From: Lojkania enalia
Taxonomy: Eukaryota; Ascomycota; Dothideomycetes; Pleosporales
NCBI GenBank assembly: GCA_010094045.1
Contig: ML986622.1
Coordinates: 248,001 to 312,000 of the forward strand
Length of the DNA: 64,000 nt
Reading direction: 5' to 3'
Made by a program: the position numbers and the translations under genes. Positions 10,007 to 19,272 of the stretch are shown in pieces (position 1 is the stretch's first letter; the number at the start of each line of letters is the position of its first letter). Below the pieces are notes generated by a model, which saw nothing but the letters and a program-made list of their open reading frames with translations, was not told where the DNA came from and did no database searches.

Positions 10007-11345
10007 ATGTCGCAACTCTCGCAACGGGACTTGAATGAAATCTATGCCTTCGCGGTTAACCTCGGCAAAGAGGCGGGGAAGATGCTCATGGATGCTGCGC
10101 AGTTGAGAATGGGAGAAGGCAATGCGACAAGAGAACAGAGAGGTCATATCGAGAAGGAGAGTGCTGTTGATTTGGTGACGGAGACCGACGAAGGTAGGCC
10201 ATATTGTGGATTTAAATTCACTGCACTCGTCAAGCTAAAACCTAAATGCTTAATGTTCAAGAGAGTGTATTCCTAATTATTTAAACGGTTGCTGAGATTG
10301 TGTAGATATCGAGGCATTCATCAAAAAGGAAATTGCGAAGACATACCCGTCACATAAGTTAGTTTCTAGATTAGCTGGTTACCAATTTTGTTGGACAATA
10401 CCTAACATCACGCTAGGTTTGTTGGTGAAGAGACCTATTCCAAGGGTGCCACGCGTGATTATCTGATAGACGACAGCCCGACGTGGTGCGTCGATCCACT
10501 AGATGGTAAATATTTTCTTGATATGATGGAAGAAATTAGCTGATGACTAGTAAGGAACCGTTAACTACATTCATCTTTTTCCAATGTTCTGTGTCTCAAT
10601 TGCCTTCATCTACGAATCGAAACCACTGATTGGGCTCATCAACGCCCCTTTCCTAAACCAATTCTTTTCTTCGTGCTCTGGTCGCGGAGCTTGGCTCAAC
10701 GAAACTCAGGCCTTGCCACTTATCCGCAATCCTATACCACCCATGCCGGAGAACGCGCCGAAAGGATGCGTTTTTTCTTGCGAATGGGGGAAAGATAGAA
10801 GAGATATACCAGATGGGAACATGCAGAGAAAAGTAGAGAGTTTTCTTAACATGGCCGCAGAGATTGGAGGACGGCAAGGGAAAGGTGGGATGGTCCATGG
10901 AGTGAGGAGTCTGGGAAGTGCGACGCTAGACCTTGCGTATATTGCTATGGGGGCATTTGATATATGGTGGGAAGGTGGATGCTGGGAGTGGTGAGTGTGT
11001 GTAAAAAATATTTGTGGAATACTGTTAAGTGAAAAACAGGGATGTTGCTGCTGGTATTGCGATTTTGCAGGAAGCTGGGGGACTAATTACGAGTGCAAAT
11101 CCGCCAGAAGACCATGCCACAGCATCTATTGAGAAAGTTCGGCTTGGAAGTAGACTCTATCTAGCAATTCGGTGAGTGCAGGTCCAGATCTATACCGGTA
11201 CTAGGCAATTTCCAGATGCTAAGAACGGTCTTTTAGTCCTGCAGGGCCTTCTTCTACCGAAAGCGGTCGACAAGGTCAAGAGAGAACTGTACGAGAAGTG
11301 TGGAGGCGAGTGCGCAACTTAGACTATTCACGGCCGGGCACATAA
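10007..11345 (+). CDS. qutG: QutG, inositol-monophosphatase-like protein of the quinate cluster
   Basis: IMPase-superfamily member that always sits in fungal quinate clusters; its biochemical job there is not established. Six exons: 10007..10193, 10306..10357, 10417..10505, 10555..10990, 11040..11171, 11237..11345, giving 334 aa. Metal-site motifs are intact: DLVTETDE (residues about 53-60), VGEET, the split motif VDPLDGTVNY formed across the fourth junction, and WEWDVAAG across the fifth. The final intron needs the acceptor at CTTTTAG (11236); using the nearer TTCCAG would give a stop at once. The end reads ..QERTVREVWRRVRN.., typical of fungal members. It may act on a phosphorylated ligand in regulation, but that is inference. 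Confidence 0.93.
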
Positions 11346-11439
11346 CGAAATTTGTGAATATATTCAGCACTCGACTCTAGTATTTACATATAAGTGCATG
11401 ATGTCGTTTTCCATATTATTGTAGTGTTTTGACGACCAA

Positions 11440-12475
11440 CTATAGTTTTGCCTCTTTCAGCTTTGATGCTATGACTTGATGCACCTCTTGCACCGGCAGC
11501 TCGCTAATATCCTTTCCGGTCCAATACTTGTCCTAGAAGAATGTTAGATCCAATATAAGATGGCAACATAACCGCCACTTACCTGTTCTAATCCCTGATA
11601 TATCATAGCCTCCGTGCCCAAAATCACTTTCCAGCCTGCCTTCTGACTGATCTCTGCGATCTCAGTCCATGGCGAGGGGTGATAACACATCTCTAGGATT
11701 GCCCCTTTATGTGACTTGGCTAAGAAGCATTCCAAGACCCTCCGAGCCTCCTTCTCTTCTCCTGTTTTCGGCGGAAAGTTCGGTACGCATGCTACCATCG
11801 CTCCTACGCCTTCCAGTCCCTGCGCTTGTTCTATCGTCGCTACATCAATGAGTGTGCCTCCGTATTCACGAGCGGTACACTCATCTATCACAGCTTTGAC
11901 CTCGCTTCGATCCCTATTGACAAGATAAATTTTTTTTGCTCTCATCCATGTCAGCAGCGCATACACGGCACTTCGGGCTGCACCGCCTCCTCCAATAACC
12001 AGTGCCGGCCGATCATGGAAGCACGCATCGGGGTTCGAGACGTTTTGGTAAAAAGAATCTCGGATGCCTACTACATCCGTATTCGTTCCCCAGAATATCC
12101 GTTTGCCAGTCACTGGGTCTTCTCGAATGAACATAGTATTTACGGCACCTACAGAAGCGCCCTCGGGTGTCAACGCGTCAAGGTGCTTCAATATGGCAAT
12201 CTTGTGTGGCATGGTCACAGCCGCACCTATGACTAGTATTAGATAAGGTCTAGATCTCTAGAAGCGCCCTTACCATAGCATCTAGGGTGTTCTCTTAGCC
12301 TTAGAAATAATTCCATGTCCATCGAGTCAAGTGGAAATTGCGACCAGTTCAAACCTAAATTATCGTATACAGTCTGATGGAGCAGCGGGGACATAGAGTG
12401 TGCGATTGGGTGTCCGAAGAGGTAGCCATGTTGCTCGACCTTCGACGTATCTAGTCCTATGAGCTCCGTTGACAT
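11440..12475 (-). CDS. qutB: Quinate dehydrogenase (QutB)
   Basis: NAD-dependent oxidation of quinate (and shikimate) to 3-dehydroquinate (3-dehydroshikimate), the first catabolic step. Exons 12475..12274, 12232..11583 and 11532..11440 give 314 aa; introns are 41 and 50 nt. The shikimate-dehydrogenase fold is clear: [14 protein letters not shown] binds substrate; GAAVTMPHK (formed just after the first junction) carries the catalytic Lys; NTDVVGI carries the catalytic Asp; [15 protein letters not shown] is the nucleotide loop, followed by NRDRSEV, where the Asp would favour NAD over NADP. Another in-frame ATG at 12556 would add 27 hydrophobic residues and is less likely. Transcribed towards qutG and divergent from qutD. 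Confidence 0.95.
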
Positions 12476-13490
12476 TGATATAGAGGTGACAAGGTTGCAG
12501 AATGAAATTTGGATTTCGAAAAGTTGTACAGATACATAGATTGAGAGACAACACACAAGCGATGAGAATAAGAAGTAAATCTCAAGGCTGCTTCTAACAT
12601 CGAATGCTAGAAATCGTTAGGGCCTAAGACCAAAAACAGGCTGTTCTCCACAATAGTTTACGCATCGAAAATAGCTTATGCGACGCTTAATATTTAGTCC
12701 AAAGTACATCCGTCGGGGCAGCATTTAGACGTGCATCTATCAGCTCGAGTCATGTGTCGAAAAGATTTCAATAATGTAACGACTCAGTCCTTTCCGCTGT
12801 GGAAAAAGACTTATCCGTCCCTGCCGGCAAATTTTCCGAGCGGCAAATGATGGTGATGCTTCAGGAAACTCTACTATTCTGATTGTCTAGAGCGTTCTCT
12901 ATTACTCGATGTAATTATAGGAATAAAGCATCCATGAGCAAACATGTTGACTTGTTGGAATCTAGATTGACAGGAAATAATACCACTGTGAACCTGCCTT
13001 CATCATCTTTTGCACTGTTGACCTGGAACCCCGGTTATGGAGGCGCTAACCGAACAACAATGACCCTTCCGATCGGCGAATCTACATCACATGGGTCGGA
13101 CCTTGATGTGGATACAAATCCGGAGAACCGCCGAACGACTTTACCGTTTGTTATCGGATGCATTGTCGCCTGGAAAACTCTTCATCCAGGTAGGACAGGG
13201 TTTCCCAAGGTGGGCTTCAAATGCACTTGGAACAAAGGTTGAAGGATTCTTCCCCACGGGGCAGAGACTTGCTCCTCCACAATTGAGAAAAGATCGCGCA
13301 ATTTCTGGGGAAGATATATAGGGAAAACCTGAACACCACCCCGGTTTGTCTCTCAAAAGCCATTGCCTTCTTTTTCATTTAATTCCTTGTCCTCCTACTC
13401 AATTTTCATCCGTCACTATAGCCTTTCCGTGATATCACAGTCGTTCATACGACTTAAGCAACGCCAAAACTGATATACAACACCTTCAAC
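12476..13490. promoter_or_regulatory. qutB-qutD divergent promoter region
   Basis: About 1 kb between the divergent starts of qutB and qutD. It contains the QutA-like site at 12801-12816, described separately. CreA-type SYGGRG matches occur on the minus strand at 13029-13034 and 13252-13257, which would fit glucose repression, though this short motif also occurs by chance. ATATATAGGG near 13314 could be a TATA-like element for qutD. The open frame at 12883-13242 has no family features and is not called. Confidence 0.5.
12801..12816. promoter_or_regulatory. QutA/QA-1F-type binding site, 14 of 16 match
   Basis: GGAAAAAGACTTATCC. Compared with the Neurospora qa activator consensus GGRTAARYRYTTATCC, it differs at positions 4 and 8 only. 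It lies 326 bp upstream of qutB and 675 bp upstream of qutD. Binding is inference from the match and context. Confidence 0.6.
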
Positions 13491-15386
13491 ATGGGCATTT
13501 TGGCCTTAGTTGAGGATAGGCCAACGCCCAAGGCCGTATACAACTGGCGCGTTTACGCAGCAGCAGCGGTCGCATCATGGGCATCATGTATGATCGGCTA
13601 TGACTCTGCATTTATTGGCACGACCTTGGCTTTGCCATCCTTTGTTGAAGAATTCAAGTTGGATGAGATGGAACCCGACCACTTGGCCCTCACCAAAGCG
13701 AATATCGTCTCAGTCTACCAAGCAGGCGCATTTTTTGGCTCCTTCGGGGCGTATGCGTCCTCCTACTACCTTGGGCGGAGAAAGAGTCTTCTTATATGGG
13801 TGCTGATCTTCATCCTTGGTGCTGGCATGATGCTAGGCGCGAACAGTGACCGTGGTCTCGACCTCATCATTGGTGGCCGAGTTTTGGCCGGCCTCGGTGT
13901 AGGTGGCGCGTCGAACATGGTGCCCATCTATATCTCGGAATTGTCACCTCCAGCTGTTCGCGGGCGACTAGTTGGCCTTTACGAGCTTGGTTGGCAGGTT
14001 GGTGGTCTTGTTGGATTGTAAGTCTACACCGATGTTGTTCATTATTACGATGTTCAATTAATAAATCAACTACAGCTGGATTAACTACGGGCTCCAAGAG
14101 ACGATGGAGCCTTCCCATAGGCAATGGATTATTCCGTTTGCGGTTCAGCTCATTCCAGCAGGCTGTCTTCTCATTGGTACCATCTGGATGAAAGAGTCGC
14201 CTCGTTGGCTCTTCACCAAGGGCAGGAGAGAGCAAGCCATGAGCAACCTCTGCTGGATCCGTAATCTGTCACCTGATGACCTCTACATTATAGAGGAAGT
14301 AGCTGCCATCGACGCCCAGATCGAGCACGACCGAATTCACATCGGCTCAGGTTTCTGGAAGCCTTTTGCTGCCCTCAAGAAGAAAAAGGTCCAGTGGCGA
14401 TTCTTCCTCGGCGGCATGCTTTTCCTGTGGCAGAATGGTTCTGGGATAAATGCGGTACGTAATATATGCGTGCGCATAGCATGGCTGTGTTCTACAGATT
14501 TATTAGACTTCAGCATATCGCATGATAGAAGTCTTAAAGCTCGTATTAGAATAAACCTGCTATAGCACCCATCTACCACTCTCGTAAAAGCTTTAGGCTG
14601 ACTGTGTCTCCGCATTCAGATCAACTACTACTCACCGACTGTCTTCAAGTCGATCGGCATTCAAGGTACCAACACTGGATTCCTCACCACTGGTATCTTT
14701 GGTGTTGTCAAGACAGTTCTTACCGTCGTTTGGCTACTCTGGCTCATTGACCGCCTTGGCCGTCGCAAACTCCTTATGATTGGCGCTACAGGCGGCTCTC
14801 TATGCATGTGGTTTATTGGCGCCTATATCAAGGTGTCAGACGCTGCTTCCAACACAGACAATACCAATCTCAGTTCAGGTGGCATTGCTGCTATCTTTTT
14901 CTTCTACCTATGGACTGCTTTCTATACACCCTCATGGAACGGTACTCCTTGGGTTATTAACTCTGAGATGTTTAGCCAGAATACTCGGTAAGGGCTTCAG
15001 GACCTTCGACTTGCTATACGACGCTAACTCTTTATAGATCTCTCGGTCAAGCATCTGCGGCTGCGAACAACTGGTTCTGGAATTTCATCATCTCTCGGTT
15101 CACTCCTCAGATGTTTAACAAGATGGGATATGGCGTTTACTTTTTCTTTGCTTCCCTCATGATTATTAGCGTACCCTTCGTTTTCTTCCTGATTCCTGAG
15201 ACTAAGGGCATTCCCCTGGAACATATGGACTCTTTGTTCGATATCAAGCCAGTGTACAAGTCCCATGGTGTCATGCTGCAGAGGCTGCGCGAGCAAGAGG
15301 AAGAGTTCCGGCATGACGCGGAGGGTGCAGGCTTGACTGTTGAAAAGACAAAGAATGAGCAGATGGAGCAAGTTGAGAATGTGTAG
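13491..15386 (+). CDS. qutD: Quinate permease (QutD), MFS sugar-porter family
   Basis: Proton-coupled quinate uptake at the plasma membrane. Exons 13491..14017, 14076..14454, 14620..14987 and 15038..15386; introns 58, 165 and 50 nt; 540 aa, the usual size. The sugar-porter signatures are complete: GRVLAGLGVGGASNMVPIY then SELSPPAVRGRLVGLYELGWQ around transmembrane helices 4-5; MKESPRWLFTKGR (PESPR-type) at the end of helix 6; INYYSPTVF in helix 7, formed at the second junction; FIPETKG-type LIPETKGIPLEHMD after helix 12. Twelve hydrophobic segments can be counted. The C-terminus is charged and cytosolic. It shares the upstream region with qutB and so is probably co-induced. Confidence 0.95.
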
Positions 15387-16216
15387 ATGTCTCAAATGTA
15401 GATGAGAAACAACAGAATGGTTTCGACAGTCAAGACATTAGCTGACAACTTCTTTCGGCTTGATGATTTCCAAAAATGGGTCCTAAATTTTTAAATTTGG
15501 AATTACATTATATGAGAAACCTAAGTTTGTACGGTATCGGCATTTCTGATAGCTAATATAAATTAGAGCAACCCTTAATAAACGTCTTCCTTGAATAGCA
15601 AAGCTATGAAGGGAAACTGGCGAACAACGGCTGCGAAGAATACGAGAAACTGCCACCTGTAATGAATATTAGCCTTGTGCATCTTGAGCTACCTTCTCCA
15701 TATATCTTTCTCGTCGTAATTGCTTTCGGGTTTACTAAAAAATTTCCTTAGGCTAGCTTTCACTACCGACAGAGGCTACTATAAACGTATTACTCCCCCA
15801 AATCAACCAACATCTTGAAACACTAGTGCCTGCAAAAGGATTTTGTGGTTTCTCGTATCATACTGCATTCTTTAACAAACAATAAATGTACAGGATCCTC
15901 GAAGGTAGAGGACAACAAATCGGCGAGGTTTCACAAGCTATAATGTGACACATGCAGGTGGTAACATCACGGTAGACCTTCCAATTAATGGGCAACTACT
16001 ACTTTCATGGATGAATGGTTGGAGAGATGTATGAGCTAGAAAGTTTTGGCTGAGGGGATAGTAATACATATTGTAGCGTTCTGTGTTGCAGGATACTAAT
16101 CGAGGCCAGTCCTTGATTAGTATCCTGCCATATAGAACGTTACATATACCTTTGTACCTGGATTTACTATAACTGTTAAGTGCAACCCCGTTAAGAAACC
16201 CAGTATAACCGGTATG
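15387..16216. other. Intergenic region between convergent qutD and qutC
   Basis: 3' flanks of both genes. No coding frame is supported. It holds the hairpin-forming inverted repeat at 16072-16144. Confidence 0.4.
16072..16144. repeat. 34-bp inverted repeat with a 5-nt spacer
   Basis: The left arm (16072-16105) and the reverse complement of the right arm (16111-16144) match at 29 of 34 positions; the inner GCAGGATACTAATC block is identical. The spacer is CCAGT. Transcribed, it would fold into a long stem-loop. It may be a MITE-like remnant, an RNA hairpin or part of the 3' ends of qutD and qutC. Confidence 0.75.
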
Positions 16217-17311
16217 TTATAGACGCGAAACCTCTATTGTATCCCCGTCGAAATTCTGGGGTGTCACCCTAGTAGTTCCAACATTGGGCAGCGGTGCTTT
16301 CACACCCATGTCCAAATCCTGTACTAATTTTCGCCAGCTGACGGCTGCCCTTCCTGCCAGTTCCTCAACAACGTTCTTGTCCGTCCTCTCCATAGCTCGA
16401 TTAAAGAGCTCCATGCTGACCCAACCTTCATACCCGATTTCTTTGATTATGGTATTCATGATATCCTGGACCGGAAGATATGCGCCTCTTTCGGTCTCAC
16501 CGTAGAACAATCTACAGTTACGACTCCATGACATGCGAGCTGGCTGCCCTGGTGTGTAGAAAGGATGACCCGGTCTCAAAGGCCTTTCCAAGTACTCTGC
16601 ATCAACGACCTGGATGAAAAAGATCTTCTCTTTGTGCGGCCCAATTTGTCTTATAAGTCTTTGGATCGAATTCTTCACTTCTTTCTTCGCATTGGGCGCA
16701 AGTCTCGATTCTGATGCTGGATCTGCATATATTCGGCCTAAAATATTAAAGGTATCGAGGCAGATACCGAAGTTCGGCCGGTCGACATGCTGCACGATAT
16801 CCCAGCATAGCTCCCACTTATCCACATACGTCCCCCAGGCAAGCGACTCATATGTAAACCGTATCACGGGTGATTGCTGGAGTCCTAAGTCGGCTATTTT
16901 TTGCAGATCTGATACTATGAGGTCCAAGTCGCCTGAAATATCTTCTTTTGGCAAGAACGACGATGCCACTGAGATGATATCTGTGCCCAAAGCTCTCGCT
17001 AACTCTATCCATAGCTTCATTTCCTCTATTCTTTCCGCATGTTTCTTCCTATCCTTTAGACCCTCATAGTGCATGAAAGGCTGTAGATTTATTATTCCTA
17101 AGCCAAGGGATATGCAAAGTTCGCGGATGTAGGCGGCAGCTTCGAGCAGATTTGGTCTTGTTGGAGGCTTTGCGAGGTCAGCCAGGTCTTCGTAGAACAC
17201 TTCGATAGCTTGCATGTCATGTTTTGCCGCCATGCTAAGTTTATGGTGAAGTAAATGTCCGGCATAGCATCTCCCTAAGGACATGATAGATATGGCTGGT
17301 CGACAAGGCAT
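16217..17311 (-). CDS. qutC: 3-Dehydroshikimate dehydratase (QutC)
   Basis: Converts 3-dehydroshikimate to protocatechuate, the exit from the quinate pathway into the beta-ketoadipate route. TIM-barrel enzyme of the sugar-phosphate isomerase/epimerase type. The frame is open to an ATG at 17533, but the family start MPCRPAISIMSLGRC at 17311 is preferred, giving 364 aa; the 74 extra residues are hydrophobic and unlike the family. Candidate metal ligands are seen in VIRFTYESLAWG (Glu), FGICLDTFNI (Asp), FFIQVVDAEYL (Gln) and WVSMELFNR (Glu), in the expected order. No intron. Convergent with qutD, upstream of the pseudogene at 18085-19156. Confidence 0.95.
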   Translation of the reverse strand: MPCRPAISIMSLGRCYAGHLLHHKLSMAAKHDMQAIEVFYEDLADLAKPPTRPNLLEAAAYIRELCISLGLGIINLQPFMHYEGLKDRKKHAERIEEMKLWIELARALGTDIISVASSFLPKEDISGDLDLIVSDLQKIADLGLQQSPVIRFTYESLAWGTYVDKWELCWDIVQHVDRPNFGICLDTFNILGRIYADPASESRLAPNAKKEVKNSIQRLIRQIGPHKEKIFFIQVVDAEYLERPLRPGHPFYTPGQPARMSWSRNCRLFYGETERGAYLPVQDIMNTIIKEIGYEGWVSMELFNRAMERTDKNVVEELAGRAAVSWRKLVQDLDMGVKAPLPNVGTTRVTPQNFDGDTIEVSRL

Positions 17312-18084
17312 TCTCGGCGGTTGTTTTTGTACGCCCACTTCTAATATCTGATGATGTGAGAAGGGGTTTTTTGGAAGAATTTTAGTTGAGTTTTTGTTGG
17401 AGTAAAACCTTAAGATGGTGGGCTTAATATAGGAGATAGCAACTAAATATGCTACGGCGGGAAAACCGAAAGTCTTGGTCCAAACAGACGAATGAACATC
17501 AAAGATAAAGTATATGAGACATAGCATCGACAATAGAATCGAATAACCACGACATGTTTCAAGACTTCAGCGTCCTGTTTTGATTGGCTGACAACCATAG
17601 AATTGCGGGTCGCAACGGAAGAATGAAATTTGCGGGTATACTATAGACACCTCAGCATCTACTTCTAGCCGGGGCTAAGATAGTACTCATTCAGTAGATG
17701 GCGAATGTAAATTCAAGGGTAAAGTCTTGGGTACGACTGGGTAGGAGGCAAAGCTTTGACCAAGGAAATGACTTCTTCCCTTACCACAGATCTGCATTCA
17801 AACTCTAGCGGGTGGTTCAACCGGGAGTTGGTAACGGCAAACGGCATTCTGAATTATGAGAGAAAGTGCGAGGACTCGGAAGCTTATTTCCTCCATAGTG
17901 TGGATGTTGCGGATACAGCGTAGCACGACGGGTAAAAGGTGATGTGATTGGCAGAAAAATAGTACATCATGAAATACAAGTCGCAGATCCTAGCGGTCAA
18001 ACGCTGAACTCCTTCCTATAACCTTAGATATTTCATAATATCCTGGCTAAAATCTGCTTAATCAGAATGTCCATCTAGACGCCC
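17312..18084. promoter_or_regulatory. qutC upstream region
   Basis: Must contain the qutC promoter. GGGTAAAGTCTTGGGT (about 17717-17732) has only a half-match to the QutA element. An inverted CCAAT box (GATTGGCTG) is near 17582-17590. No gene is supported. Confidence 0.4.
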
Positions 18085-19156
18085 ATTAGAATCGCCATTG
18101 CGTGGATCGGCCTAGTTGGCCCTGGACACGCCGAAGCCATAGTCAAGGACCTAGACACAGCTAACCTGTGTCATTGACCCAAACCTTGCCGTCGAAGCAT
18201 AGCCTGGAAACTACTTCTCATTTTGAAATTCGTCTAGAGATGCTTGCTTCGCATACAAGCCTGATGCAGCTCTGGCATGCCAAATCACACTCACCCCCTA
18301 ATATTAAAGGAGCTCATTGAGGGTGGTGTGCACGTATTGTGCGAAAAGCCGATATCAGTCGACGTTGCAAGCAGGAAAGAGCTAGTATGATCAACCTAGA
18401 TAACTATTACTGAGATGCGGTCTAATGGCGGGCAGATAGCATGCGTGTAGACACAACCGAAATCTACTGATTGGGCATCATCGGCGGTTTAATCAGTATG
18501 TGGTGGCCACGAAAAACTATCCTCCCTTCCTGGGAAGAATTATTGCCTTCAGCAGCATTTGGGCCATATATAAGCCGAAGGAATACTTCGATCCCTCAAT
18601 TGAATGACGTCGGCTCGATGCTACAGGCCCCATACTCATCAATATCATCCATGAGATTGATATCCTCCATTATGTATTCGGCCCAATTATTCGTGTCTTC
18701 GCAGAGAAGTCGGAGTGTCAAAGAGGATTCCATGCAAAGGAAAGCGTAGCTATCACCTCAGGGTTCGCAAATGGCATTGTCGGAACATTCGTCTTCTGTG
18801 ATGCTGTCGTACCGTCTTATAACTTCGAAGCTGGGACTGGCGAGAATCCGATGATACTGATGGTCGGAAAAGATTTCTATTAAATATTCGGCTCGGATAA
18901 GAGTCTACGCGTACCGGACATGACCAAATGAGTGTATCCGAGTGGGGAGAAGAGTTGGACTAAAAACCTTGAATGCGAAACTCTGATGGTGTCGTATTTG
19001 AAGATACCTTTCGAGCTGCAAGTCGAGCACTTCGTGAGGATTATTAGAGGCCAAGAAGCTCCAAGCTGTTCTGGAAAGGAAGGACTTCACGCTGTTTTGA
19101 CATATCAAGCGATTCGGGAATCGATGAGAAAGAACACTCCATGGATGTTGTTATAG
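18085..19156 (+). pseudogene. Decayed Gfo/Idh/MocA-family oxidoreductase
   Basis: Family landmarks survive in order but in broken frames. A Rossmann-like start (IGLVGPGHAEAIVKD) lies in one frame near 18109-18153. Then, in a second frame from 18299, come GGVHVLCEKPISVD (the EKP motif), IYKPKEYFDP, INIIHEIDILHYVFG (the conserved His region), FANGIVGTFVFCD and FEAGTGENP, and an end at ..ESMRKNTPWM (stop 19156). That second frame carries in-frame stops at 18605-18607, 18881-18883 and 18929-18931, and the N-terminal part needs at least one frame change. Introns may explain some breaks (18375-18470) but not these three stops. It sits inside the quinate cluster between qutC and qutA, so it was probably a cluster member acting on a quinate-related or sugar-acid substrate; that role is inference. 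Confidence 0.85.
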
Positions 19157-19272
19157 AAGGATGAATAGCTAGGAAGCTAAGCACTCTCAATAAATTATGT
19201 AGGATCCAGATTAAGGGCATCTTTGTTGATTTTAAAAGCCAACTAAAGTGAGAGCCAACTTCCATCACGTCC

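Noticed and set aside
13029..13034. CreA-like SYGGRG motif in the qutB-qutD promoter
   Set aside because: A six-base degenerate motif expected often by chance; noted in the region entry but not called as a site.
17312..17533. 74-residue N-terminal extension of qutC
   Set aside because: Open frame but hydrophobic and unlike the family; the usual start is at 17311.
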